A model generated the notes under the pieces. The model was not told the DNA's origin, did not search any database, and was given only the letters and a program-made list of their open reading frames with translations. A stretch of DNA of 64,000 nucleotides from Streptomyces sp. Alt3 (lineage in GTDB: Bacteria; Actinomycetota; Actinomycetes; Streptomycetales; Streptomycetaceae), in NCBI RefSeq assembly GCF_030719215.1, contig NZ_CP120984.1:186001-250000 (forward strand), given 5' to 3'. The position numbers were made by a program, and so were the translations under genes. Shown here one piece after another: positions 44,479 to 52,776 of this stretch (within the stretch, counting starts at the first letter, position 1; each line of letters begins with the position of its first letter).

Positions 44479-44829
44479 CTCCCCGAGACCCTACGACCCG
44501 CCACTGACACCACCATGCCGCCAGGGTGCCCGCATCGCGCTTTGGAGGACTGCAGCCGCCCGGACACTCTGGGGAAGGTGTGAGTGGGCGCGTTGGTGGC
44601 ATTACGTGGGTGTCAGCGGGACAGGGCGCTGGGTGCCTGGTCATGGGGTTGGTTGCGGGCAGGCTCGCTGCTATGAGGTGGCCAAGTGGCTGCTGTCTTC
44701 CGCCTGTCACGAGGTTGACCGGCTGTTGTGGGAGCGGCTAGTCACAAGTGCCCTGCACGGGTCCAGGGCATTGTCCCTGCGCTGGCCTACCGCAGGGACC
44801 TCAGCTCAATAGGGTGTGCCACGAGAAGG
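44479..44829. other. Gene-less stretch
   Basis: No supported gene; the frames on either strand lack continuity. It separates the Mrr-like gene from the end of the repeat protein. Confidence 0.3.
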
Positions 44830-47800
44830 TCACTCCAAGTCCTCCCATGTCCACGATGCTGCGGCACTTCCCTCTGGCTCCCGGCCGAAGCGGAACCGTC
44901 CCGGACCTTCGCAGAACTCCCTGAACTGATCAAAGCACCCTGCCGCAGGGAGCCGACCAACCAGCACGCCAAGCTGTTCCTCCGCCCCGATCTCCCGCAG
45001 CCTGTCCAGCAGGTCGGTCACTGCGGCTGGGTGCCCGAGGGTTACGTGCATGGCAGGGTTTTGGGCCAGTAGAGCGTCGAACTGCTCTACCGCCCCGGAA
45101 TCCCGCAGCATGTACAGCAGGTCGGCCACCGCGTGCGGGTTGTCGAGGGTTACGTGCGTGGCGGGGTCTCGGGCCAGCAGCGCACCGAACTGTTCCTCCT
45201 CCCCGAGCTCCCGCAGCCGGAAAAGCAGGAAGGCCACCGCGTGCGGGTTGTCGAGGGTTACGTGCGTGGCGGGGTCTCGGGCCAGCAGCGCACCGAACTG
45301 CTCTCCAGCCCCGATCTCCCGCAGCCTGTCCAGCAGAATGGCCACCGCGTGCGGGTTGTCGAGGGTTACGTGCGTGGCGGGGTCTCGGGCCAGCAGCGCA
45401 CCGAACTGCTCTACCGTCCCGGAATCCCGCAGCCTGTCCAGCAGAATGGCCACTCCAATTGGGTCGTCGAGGGCGACGTCTGCGGCGGCACGGGACGCCA
45501 GAGCCATGAACTGCTCTACCGCCCCGATCTGCCGCAGCCTGTCCAGCAGAATGGCCACTCCAATTGGGTCGTCGAGGGCGACGTCTGCGGCGGCACGGGG
45601 CGCCAGAGCCATGAACTGCTCTACCGCCCCGATCTCCTGCAGCCTGTACAGCAGGTTGCCCACTTCGGCTGGGTCGTCGAGGGGGATGTGCGTGGCGAGG
45701 TCTCGAGCCAGCAGCGCACCGAGCTGCTCTTCCGCCCCGATCCCCCGCAGCGATAGCAGCAGGTCGATCACTGTGTACGGGTTGTCGAGGGCGACGTGTG
45801 CGGCGGCACGAGACGCCAAAGCACCAAGCTGCTCTTCCGCCCCGATTTCCTGCAGCTCACTAAATAGAATGCCCACGGGCTGATGGTCGTTGAGGGCGAC
45901 GTGCGCAGCGGGATCTTGGGCAAGCAGCGCATCAATCTGCTCCTCCGCCCCGACTGCCCGCAGCTCGTGCAGCAGACTAGCCAACGCGAGCGGGTTGTCA
46001 ATGACGACGTGCGTTGCAGGACCTTGGGCCAGCAGCGCACCGATCTGCTCTTCCGCCCCGACCTCCTGCAGCTCGGCCAGCAGGCCGGCCACCGCGGCTG
46101 GGTTGTCGAGGGTTACGTGCGTGGCGGGGTCTCGGGCCAGCAGCGCACCGAGCTGCTCTTCCGCCCCGATCTCCCGCAGCGCATTCAGCAGACTGCTCAC
46201 CCCGTCTGGGTCGTCGAGGGCAGCGTGGGTGCTGGCCCATTCGGCGGGACGGGGGTCCTTGGGGTGCAGAGTGCGAAGGTGGTGGATGAGTTGGCTGGCG
46301 GCGTAAGGGTTGCCGTTGCCGTGGGTGGTGGCGTGTTTGTGGAGTTGGGTCGAGTCGCGGTAAAGGCCTCGGTCCCACGCGGCGTTGCCGAGGGTGTAGA
46401 GGTCGGCGGGGTGGGCGTGGCTGGCGGCTGTGGTCCAGAAGTCGATGGGCGGGATCTGGTCGGCGCGGTGGCGGCGGCCGTACTGGTCGAGGTAGTCGGC
46501 CAGCTGGTACTGCGGCCCGTACGTGTCCCGGGCATGCCGCCCGGCCGGCTCGACTCCGCCGGCCGGGCGGCGCTTTCGCTGGTTGCGTGGCGTGGTGGTT
46601 TCGACGGGGGTGAGGATGCCGGGGATGCCGGTGCAGTCCTGGGTGACGTAATCGATGGCCTGGGCGAGCCAGTCCCTATCGGTGGCGTTCCATTCGGTCT
46701 CGGTGAGGTAACCGGGCGCCGCCTCGACAAGCCAGGCCAGGGGGATGTGCGGGCCGGCACCGAGACGACGGGCGTCCATGGCCGCGTGGACCAGAGCCCG
46801 GGTGACGCCCCGAGCCGCGTGATAGCGGTTCATCAGGGCGAGCACGCCGGCCAGGTACTGTGCGACCTGGCGGTCCTGCGCGCGTTCGGCCGCCTCCCTG
46901 AGCCGTGGATCAGCCCCGGCCGTCGCGGCCAGCGTCACCAGGTCGTCCGGCGTGAACGTCTCCGGCACATCGATCCTGTGCCCGCCCAGCAGCTCCCTGG
47001 CCTGTGTGTGCCGGTCCGGGTCGGTGCGTGTGGTGAGCGTCTGCCATTCCCCGGGCCACAGGGTCGCCATCACCAGCACCGGGCCCCGCGCCGGATCGCG
47101 CAGCAGCTCCCGCAGACCCGCGGCCACCTGCTCACCCAGCGGCTCCGGAGCAAGGTAGAACTGGGCCTCGTTCAGCCAGATCACCGTGTGCGGGGCCACG
47201 TCGGCCAGTTCGGCCAGGACCGCATCCGGTCGGGTGGGGGCGAGTGGATGCCAGAGCCGCCAGGGCTCCGGCAGGCTCCGCACCGCTTCCCATAGAGCGC
47301 GGGTCTTGCCTGTCGACGAATCCCCGACCAGAGCGACGAGGCCGCTGCGTCCAGCCTCAGCGGCCTCAACCACCGACTGCACCTGCCGGTCGAACTCACG
47401 AGGGACATAAGCCGGCAGCACTCCGAGCCGGCCGCGGGCACCGTCGACATCGAGGGCCGGGTGGACCTCCAGATCGGTCAGGACAAGGTCGTCCTCGAAC
47501 TCGCCGACAGGCCGCCCCACCCCCGTAGCCATCCGTGCCTCGACCCACAGTCCGCGCACCCGCGCAGTCATGTCCTGCCCGTCCCACCGGGCAAGGCGGG
47601 CCAGCACCGCAGCGATGGAGACGATGTCGGCCTGGCTGGGCGGTAGGGACGGGTCGCTGATGCAGCGCCGGACGGTGTCCCGGCTCGGCGATCCCACCAG
47701 GTCGCCCTTGCGGATGGCCTCGGCTATCTCGTCCAAGCTCGGTGTCCCCGCCGCGAGGTACACCTTGTACACCAGATCCTTGAGCTCCCGCAGCGGCCGG

Positions 47801-47871
47801 GGCCAGCCGACCCGCGCCCTCGCCAGCACACGCGGCCGCCGGGCCGGACCGCCTTCCTTGTCGCGACTCAT
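44830..47871 (-). CDS. STAND-type NTPase with N-terminal HTH and C-terminal tandem repeats
   Basis: 1013 residues from ATG 47871 (GGATGG upstream). N-terminal HTH-like domain (LVYKVYLAAGTPSLDEIAEA, SRDTVRRCISDP) typical of actinobacterial sensors. Then NTPase: Walker A VGDSSTGKT near 182 and Walker B TVIWLNEAQFYL near 230, with a sensor-like VLVMATLWP. A helical region (to about 550) is followed by twelve tandem repeats, then a short tail. The architecture (HTH, STAND ATPase, helical sensor repeats) is that of NLR-like signal or defence proteins. Effector domain, if any, is the N-terminal part. Confidence 0.75.
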   Translation of the reverse strand: MSRDKEGGPARRPRVLARARVGWPRPLRELKDLVYKVYLAAGTPSLDEIAEAIRKGDLVGSPSRDTVRRCISDPSLPPSQADIVSIAAVLARLARWDGQDMTARVRGLWVEARMATGVGRPVGEFEDDLVLTDLEVHPALDVDGARGRLGVLPAYVPREFDRQVQSVVEAAEAGRSGLVALVGDSSTGKTRALWEAVRSLPEPWRLWHPLAPTRPDAVLAELADVAPHTVIWLNEAQFYLAPEPLGEQVAAGLRELLRDPARGPVLVMATLWPGEWQTLTTRTDPDRHTQARELLGGHRIDVPETFTPDDLVTLAATAGADPRLREAAERAQDRQVAQYLAGVLALMNRYHAARGVTRALVHAAMDARRLGAGPHIPLAWLVEAAPGYLTETEWNATDRDWLAQAIDYVTQDCTGIPGILTPVETTTPRNQRKRRPAGGVEPAGRHARDTYGPQYQLADYLDQYGRRHRADQIPPIDFWTTAASHAHPADLYTLGNAAWDRGLYRDSTQLHKHATTHGNGNPYAASQLIHHLRTLHPKDPRPAEWASTHAALDDPDGVSSLLNALREIGAEEQLGALLARDPATHVTLDNPAAVAGLLAELQEVGAEEQIGALLAQGPATHVVIDNPLALASLLHELRAVGAEEQIDALLAQDPAAHVALNDHQPVGILFSELQEIGAEEQLGALASRAAAHVALDNPYTVIDLLLSLRGIGAEEQLGALLARDLATHIPLDDPAEVGNLLYRLQEIGAVEQFMALAPRAAADVALDDPIGVAILLDRLRQIGAVEQFMALASRAAADVALDDPIGVAILLDRLRDSGTVEQFGALLARDPATHVTLDNPHAVAILLDRLREIGAGEQFGALLARDPATHVTLDNPHAVAFLLFRLRELGEEEQFGALLARDPATHVTLDNPHAVADLLYMLRDSGAVEQFDALLAQNPAMHVTLGHPAAVTDLLDRLREIGAEEQLGVLVGRLPAAGCFDQFREFCEGPGRFRFGREPEGSAAASWTWEDLE
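44930..46215 (-). repeat. Twelve tandem 35-36-residue coding repeats (105-108 bp)
   Basis: Consensus per unit: DNPxAVAxLLxxLREIGAEEQ followed by LGALLARDPATHVTL. Twelve units are countable, the first beginning near 46215 and the last ending near 44930. Several neighbouring units (for example those near 45230-45450) are almost identical in DNA, which implies recent duplication. Units 4, 6 and 7 are one residue shorter (ASRAAAHVAL and APRAAADVAL types). Confidence 0.85.
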
Positions 47872-48033
47872 CGCACCATCCTGCCCCGACCCTGGCCCCG
47901 AGTCGGCCTGAACAGCCGATACACCGAGCCCACCTGATGCCACGTCGCAACCGGGAGATGATCTTCAACCCGCCTCGATCGTGGTCATCGAGCCGGGCGA
48001 CCGCCCACTCGCTACACATTCAGTGGAGGTCCC

Positions 48034-48156
48034 ATGTCCCGAACACCCATGACACGCCCCGAGCGTCTGGCCCTGGCCTGCGCCGCCCTCACCGGAACCG
48101 TCTCTGGCGCTGTCCGCGCTATCACCGCCTGGCTCCTCAACCAGATCACCCCGTAG
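48034..48156 (+). CDS. Microprotein, 40 residues, one hydrophobic helix
   Basis: ATG 48034 follows GGAGG at four bases; TAG at 48154. Sequence MTRPERLALACAALTGTVSG and a further hydrophobic stretch ending in LLNQITP. Short positively charged start then an amphipathic or membrane helix. Divergent from the STAND gene. Function unknown, but the site is good. Confidence 0.55.
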   Translation: MSRTPMTRPERLALACAALTGTVSGAVRAITAWLLNQITP

Positions 48157-48603
48157 CCCCTTGCAAGGCCGCAGAGCTCCAGGGCCGGGCCTCTCGTGCT
48201 GTGCACGGAACGCCCGGCCCCGGCAGCGATGTAACACACGCCCGTCCAAGGCCGCAGATCCCCTCTCCACCGATTTCCGCGACTGGACCGCGACCGCGGG
48301 GCAAAAGACGCGCCAGATGGCAACCCCGTGGGCCGTCAGGTGCCTGCCCCAGGCTGCTCTCCGGGGGTGGAGTGGGGCTGTGGGTTCTGTGGCGGGGAGT
48401 TCTGTCAATTAGCCTGCACGCAGGGCTGCAGCAGGGCTGTGGTGTTGGGACTGAGGGGGAAGGTGCATGCCGAGGCCAGATGAGCCAGGCACCGGCTGCG
48501 GCCCGAGACATGGATGCCGCGGCAGCCGACAGGGTCCTCCGGCGTGGAGCCGTCACCGCAATGCGGCCATTCGGGAGGAGTCAGAGACGGGCTTGCAGAC
48601 GTC
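48157..48603. other. Gene-less stretch before a truncated gene
   Basis: No supported gene. The coding sense resumes at about 48600 as the tail of a truncated protein. Confidence 0.3.
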
Positions 48604-49137
48604 ATGCCTTTTATGGACGACAGAAGCAGCCGATCAGTTGCTCTACGTCACACCTCGAAGAGTGCGCCACTGGTCGCGCGGCGGGCGGCTGCGCCGATGC
48701 GCCTGGACGGGCCGAAGGTGGCCAGTCCCCGGGCCGCGGGGACGTATGTGGTGGGGATGCCGATGTGGATGTGGGCGACCTCGTCCCCTTCGACGTTCGG
48801 GCCGGCGACCGCTACGGCCACGGCCGGCGGTGTCACCGTCACCGCCACCGCGAAGGTAACGAGGGTGCGGTGGGCGATGGGTGACGGCGCGACCGTCATC
48901 TGCCACGGGCCCGGCACCCCGTACAGGAAGTCGCAGGAGGTGACCACGTCGCCGGACTGCGGGCACCTGTACGAGCGTCCCTCCTACGAACAGCCGGGCG
49001 GACGGTTCAAGGGGACCGCGACCGCAGCCTGGACCGTCACCTGGACCGCGCCCGCCCTCAACGATGGCGGGACCTTCACCGAGACCAGGACCACGGAGTT
49101 CACTGCCGCCGTCCACGAGGTCCAGGTCGTCAACTGA
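48604..49137 (+). pseudogene. Probable 5'-truncated secreted Streptomyces protein
   Basis: From about 48640 the frame reads KSAPLVARRAAAPMRLDGPK, MPMWMWATSSPSTFGPATAT, YERPSYEQPGGRFKGTATAA and a beta-rich tail WTAPALNDGGTFTETRTTEF. This is the C-terminal half of a widespread Streptomyces extracytoplasmic 'ATP/GTP-binding'-annotated protein. No signal peptide and no ribosome site before ATG 48604, so the N-terminal half appears lost. If translated from 48604 it would be about 177 residues. Confidence 0.5.
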
Positions 49138-49177
49138 CCGCTGGCAGGCCGCTGACCTGCGGCAGTGAGTTTTCGCG

Positions 49178-49717
49178 GTGAGTTCGCACGGCTGTAGCAG
49201 CTATGACGGGGCCTCCAGGGACGGCTACCGGGACTACGCCCGCACCATCCCCGTCCTGGCCACCACCCTGACCCGCCTCCAGCAGCGCGGACCCCACGGC
49301 CCCGTCTGGTGGCGCTTCGGACACCCCGCCCCCGACACCATCGGACAGCCTGCCCTCGACACCCTGGGACAGCCCGCCTTCGAAAGCCTTGAGCACGCCC
49401 TCGCCAACCCCGACGACTACCGCCCCTACCACGCACGCGAAGAGCAACGCCGCCTCGAGCACCACGCTCAGGAGAAACGCGAGCGCCAGGAGGAGGAAGA
49501 GGCCGAGCGCCGGCAGAAGGCGGCGGCGTGGCCGTGCCCGACCTGCGGCCGCGAAGTCTTGCCCAACGACTGGGAGCCCCGGCCCACCGGCACTGACTGC
49601 AGCGACTGCACCCGCACCAGAAGACGCGAGCAGGCGGATACCGCGGCCCGGGCCGCCGAGGAGGAGGAAGGCCGGGAAGAGGCCAGGAGGAACGGCCTCT
49701 TCGGCTTCTTGAGGTGA
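49178..49717 (+). CDS. Hypothetical protein with coiled coil and zinc ribbon
   Basis: 179 residues from GTG 49178. Middle coiled coil EEQRRLEHHAQEKRERQEEEEAERRQK, then CPTCGREVLP and CSDCTRTRRR, a four-cysteine ribbon at about residues 120-150, then another charged helix and GLFGFLR. No catalytic motif. Follows the truncated gene after 40 bases. Confidence 0.6.
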   Translation: MSSHGCSSYDGASRDGYRDYARTIPVLATTLTRLQQRGPHGPVWWRFGHPAPDTIGQPALDTLGQPAFESLEHALANPDDYRPYHAREEQRRLEHHAQEKRERQEEEEAERRQKAAAWPCPTCGREVLPNDWEPRPTGTDCSDCTRTRRREQADTAARAAEEEEGREEARRNGLFGFLR

Positions 49718-49720
49718 CCC

Positions 49721-49942
49721 TCAAAGACCGACACAACGGCCGCCGTGTGTGCGGGCCAACCGCGCGGCCATGCCGCGTTGGTAGCCCCCGGCCCGGCGCA
49801 GCTCTGCCAACGCGACCTTGACGGCCTTTAGTATTGGCGCGTCGGCTCTCAGTAGCAATGCAGACGACATCGGGAATTTAAAGGTTCCCAGAAGTGAGAT
49901 TCCGAAAAACAGAATTATGACACCGCCAAGGATTGTTAGCAT
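49721..49942 (-). CDS. Membrane microprotein fused to a duplicated motif
   Basis: 73 residues from ATG 49942. A hydrophobic N terminus TILGGVIILFFGISLLGTF is followed, after a short spacer, by ALAELRRAGGYQRGMAARLA and RTHGGR, which is a copy of a motif in the protein at 50657-50869. The low-GC 5' half and GC-rich 3' half differ in composition, so it may be a chimeric remnant rather than a working gene. Confidence 0.35.
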   Translation of the reverse strand: MLTILGGVIILFFGISLLGTFKFPMSSALLLRADAPILKAVKVALAELRRAGGYQRGMAARLARTHGGRCVGL

Positions 49943-50158
49943 CCGAACCCGCCCCCCTCGTTTCCGTTACTACCTTTTCGCTGGCCCAGGTATAGGGGTT
50001 CTTACCTGCATTGACTTCGAGGCCTGCACCGAGCTCAGCCGAATACTTTTGCTGCCCTGGGGAGTTCTCTGTACCGATAGCCGTTCTTTGGCTTCGACGC
50101 CAACACCCCTGTTACAACCCATCACGGAAACTTTTGGAATGTGACAGGGAGAATCTTC

Positions 50159-50281
50159 GTGCGAGTCTCCGACTTCGTGAACGTCGGGGCGGCCACAGTG
50201 AACACGCTCAGGGCCGGTGGCATATTTGTTTTAATCATCGGAATTTTTTGGCTAGCGGATGGGGTGCGAGAAACCCTTTAA
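50159..50281 (+). CDS. 40-residue single-TM microprotein
   Basis: GTG 50159 with GGGAG seven bases upstream, TAA at 50279. Sequence VRVSDFVNVGAATVNTLRAG followed by GIFVLIIGIFWLADGVRETL: one membrane helix. Unusually low GC. No family recognised, but the site and composition make it a credible small gene. Confidence 0.45.
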   Translation: MRVSDFVNVGAATVNTLRAGGIFVLIIGIFWLADGVRETL

Positions 50282-50656
50282 GCCCACGCATAGCCATCGC
50301 ATCGTCCCCTGCGTGATCTTCTGTAGCGCGTTAACGCTCGATGCTTGGCATCCCCCTCAGCACCCTGCCGCGTTTCCCTTGACGCAGGCCCGGAGCCTCC
50401 CGGCGGCACCACATGGTGCCGCCCCGCTCCCAGGGAGCCCTGGATGCGGCGTGACACCGCCTGTGACAGCAGGTGCGACAACACCTGTTACAGCCGCCGC
50501 GCGCCGCTCCTCGCACAACCGCAGGTCAAACCCCATCCTTCCGGCGGTGCGTGCTCGGACTTCCCCTCTTCTACCTGGCCTGTCCCGCTGTCTGGCCGTC
50601 GCAGGGGCTCCGGACCCGCGACCAACCGGCGACCAGGTGGCGGCACTTCTGTGTTC
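50282..50656. other. Gene-less stretch with hairpins
   Basis: GGCGGCACCA (50402-50411) and its complement (50414-50423) form a perfect 10-bp hairpin; another imperfect one is at about 50461-50493 (CTGTGACAGC...GTTACAG). Either could terminate the microprotein transcript. No gene is supported on either strand. Confidence 0.4.
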
Positions 50657-50869
50657 CTACTCCGGCGGGACGGCCGGCCGCTGCGCCCCGTCGTGCGCGC
50701 CGAGCTCGGCGGCGTACGTGGTCCGTGCGTCGGCGACGGCCCGCTCCCACGTGCTCGCACCACCGCCGTGCGTGCGGGCCAACCGCGCGGCCAGGCCCCG
50801 CTCGTAGCCCCCGGCCCGACACAGCTCCGCAAGCGCGATCTCAACAGCCTGAGCGCGCTTCTGAGACAC
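50657..50869 (-). CDS. Small hypothetical protein with ALAELCRAGGY motif
   Basis: 70 residues from GTG 50869. The N-terminal part has QAVEIALAELCRAGGYERGL and the middle ARLARTHGGGASTWERAVAD. This is a small helical protein found in Streptomyces accessory DNA. The first half recurs at 49721-49830. No functional motif. Confidence 0.5.
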   Translation of the reverse strand: MSQKRAQAVEIALAELCRAGGYERGLAARLARTHGGGASTWERAVADARTTYAAELGAHDGAQRPAVPPE

Positions 50870-51253
50870 CGGACGCCCCGCCCCGCGCCCTCCACACTCG
50901 GCCCGCCGCAAGGGCTACGGATCAGCGGCCAGACCGGAGTACCTCTCTCAATTCCTGACGGACCCCAATCGCACGAAACGCCCCGAGGGACGCGAAGACC
51001 ACGTCAGATACCGCCGACGGCGGCGACCGTGGGTTGCGACGCCTGACTGCGGCCCGTGGGCCGCTTCGTGAATCGAGGATCGGTCATGCTCCTGACCCTC
51101 TATCGGGCGCGCACGATTCCACCCTCTCCTCGCGCAACCCCAGTCGCGTATTGAGTGATCAGACTTCCATTTTCGGCAAAAGCAACTGACTGTACACCCA
51201 TATAAGGAAGGGCGGATACACTTCCCATACGTACAGGAACGGATAGGCGGAAA
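50870..51253. other. Low-GC upstream region of Imm1 gene
   Basis: No gene supported. The sequence from about 51130 becomes AT-richer and probably holds the promoter of the Imm1-like gene. Confidence 0.3.
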
Positions 51254-51691
51254 GTGACGAAGATTCAAGTGCAGGCCTACTACAAGCAGCAACACGCAGA
51301 TAACCCCGCGATGATTTACTCATCCGAGGATGTCGATGCGTTGATCGAATCTCTTGCCTTCGGAGAAGAATTCGAGAATATGGCCACGCTTCAGTGCCTG
51401 CAGCGCAAACTGCTTCCTTCAGGATTTCCCGACCATGAGTTTTTGGTTGGGGTGAACGGGAAGCGGCAGGTCGGAATCGTAAGTTTCATTGACGACAAGA
51501 ACCACATCTCAATTGATTCCTCGAAATCTCAAGGTGGGGATGTCGTCTATCACATCGCGGGGAATCCAACGGAATTTCCTTCCATGGCAGAAATCCCACT
51601 CCCTCTAGTGCGTGAGGCGGTAAAGGAGTTTCTTCTTTCTGGAGGGATGCGTCCCGCGTGTGTCAAGTGGCAGGAAGCGCCGGGAATTTGA
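51254..51691 (+). CDS. Imm1-family immunity protein (orphan)
   Basis: 145 residues from GTG 51254, AGGCGGAAA upstream. The layout fits Imm1 (immunity protein of bacterial polymorphic toxins): a strand/helix start, YSSEDVDALIESLAFGEEFE, FLVGVNGKRQVGIVSFIDDK, then the typical end EIPLPLVREAVKEFLLSGGM and RPACVKWQEA. Imm1 proteins neutralise cognate nuclease or deaminase toxins in the cytoplasm (established for a few). GC content is clearly below the neighbours, a sign of transfer. No toxin gene lies next to it. Confidence 0.75.
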   Translation: MTKIQVQAYYKQQHADNPAMIYSSEDVDALIESLAFGEEFENMATLQCLQRKLLPSGFPDHEFLVGVNGKRQVGIVSFIDDKNHISIDSSKSQGGDVVYHIAGNPTEFPSMAEIPLPLVREAVKEFLLSGGMRPACVKWQEAPGI

Positions 51692-51827
51692 CGCACCCCG
51701 GGATTGGATAATCGACTGGCGAGTGTCAGCATCCACTACCCTCGATCTTTCGTGACGGGCCACCGGGGAGTAGAACGAATAGTGGAGGATATTCAAGACT
51801 TTTGCAGGGAATCTCTTACAGGCCCTC

Positions 51828-52728
51828 AGAGCTCGTAACACGATCTTGTTGAAGTGTCCTGGTTGGGCGTTACCGGTGCGACGATTCGGCCGTTCGTGAG
51901 GGTGTGGGTACTCGACCGTGGATCGTGGACGATGAGTTGTGGGCGTTGATCGAGCCGTTGCTGCCGCCGTGGCCGGATCGGTCGCCGGGGCCGCGGCCGG
52001 TGTCGGACCGGCTCTGCCTGCAGGGCATTCTGTTCGTCCTCTACAACGACATAGCCTGGCAACTTCTGCCCTTGGAGCTGGGGTTCGGCTCGGGACAGAC
52101 GTGCTGGCGGCGTCTGGACCGGTGGCAGAAGGCAGGAGTCTTCGACCGGCTGCACCGGGTCCCGCTCGCCGAGCTGAATGCGGCTGGTGAACTCGACTGG
52201 TCACGTGCGTGTGTGGAGGGTTCCCACATTCGCGCGAAAAAGGGGGCGCCGACACCGGTCCGTCGCCGGTCGACCGGCGGAAAACGGGCAGCAAACACCA
52301 TCTGATCTGCGACGGACGCGGCACCCCGCTCAAGGTCATCACGACCGCGGCCAACGTCAACGACGTCACCCAGACCCTCGCCCTGGTCGACGGGATCCCT
52401 CCCGTCTCGGGCCGTCCAGGCCGCCCCCGCCGACGGCCCGACGCCCTGCTCGGTGACAAGGGCTACGACTCCAACGCACACCGCGACGAGCTCCGTCACC
52501 GGCGGATCCTGCCTGTCATCTCCCGCAAGGGATCACCCAATATCAAGGGCCGGGGCAAGCTCCGCTACGTGGTGGAGCAGACCTTCGCCCTGCTCCACCA
52601 CTTCAAACGCCTCGCAGCCCGTTGGGAACGCCGCACCGAACTCCACGACGCCTTCGTCTCCCTCGCCTGCAGCCTCATCTGCTTCAGACGCCTCAAAAGG
52701 GTCAGATCATGATCGTGTTACGAGCTCT
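51828..52728 (+). mobile_element. IS5-family insertion sequence, about 901 bp
   Basis: 18-bp perfect terminal inverted repeats: AGAGCTCGTAACACGATC at 51828-51845 and its reverse complement at 52711-52728. Internal transposase is in two overlapping frames. Length and frameshift organisation fit the IS427 group of IS5. Flanks (CCCTC left, AAGGT right) show no obvious target duplication, so the copy may be a recombinant or a nested older insertion. Confidence 0.85.
51904..52712 (+). CDS. IS5-family transposase, made by -1 frameshift
   Basis: First frame from GTG 51904 (MGTRPWIVDDELWALIEPLL, DRLCLQGILFVLYNDIAWQL, CVEGSHIRAKKGA) reads to 52305. The second frame is -1 relative and continues with GADTGPSPVDRRKTGSKHHL, ICDGRGTPLKVITTAANVND, LLGDKGYDSNAHRDELRHRR, VVEQTFALLHHFKRLAARWE to 52712. 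The shift occurs at G AAA AAG GGG (near 52240), a slippery heptamer used by IS427-type elements. Fused product has D..D..E DDE residues (EGSHIRA, LGDKGYD, VEQTFA). Full length implies activity may be possible. Confidence 0.85.
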
Positions 52729-52776
52729 AAGGTGCGTTTGTTGTTCAGTCGCTTCGGTCGCTTTGAGGGGGTGTTG

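Noticed and set aside
45050..47295. Plus-strand repeats of GYVRGGVSGQQRTELL and a 470-codon frame
   Set aside because: They are antisense copies of the coding repeats in the STAND gene. The regular 105-108-bp spacing also looks CRISPR-like at first, but the units are contiguous coding repeats without spacers.
50345..51046. Plus-strand 233-codon frame
   Set aside because: Pro/Arg/Ser/Thr-rich, overlaps hairpins and the minus-strand gene at 50657-50869; not protein-like.
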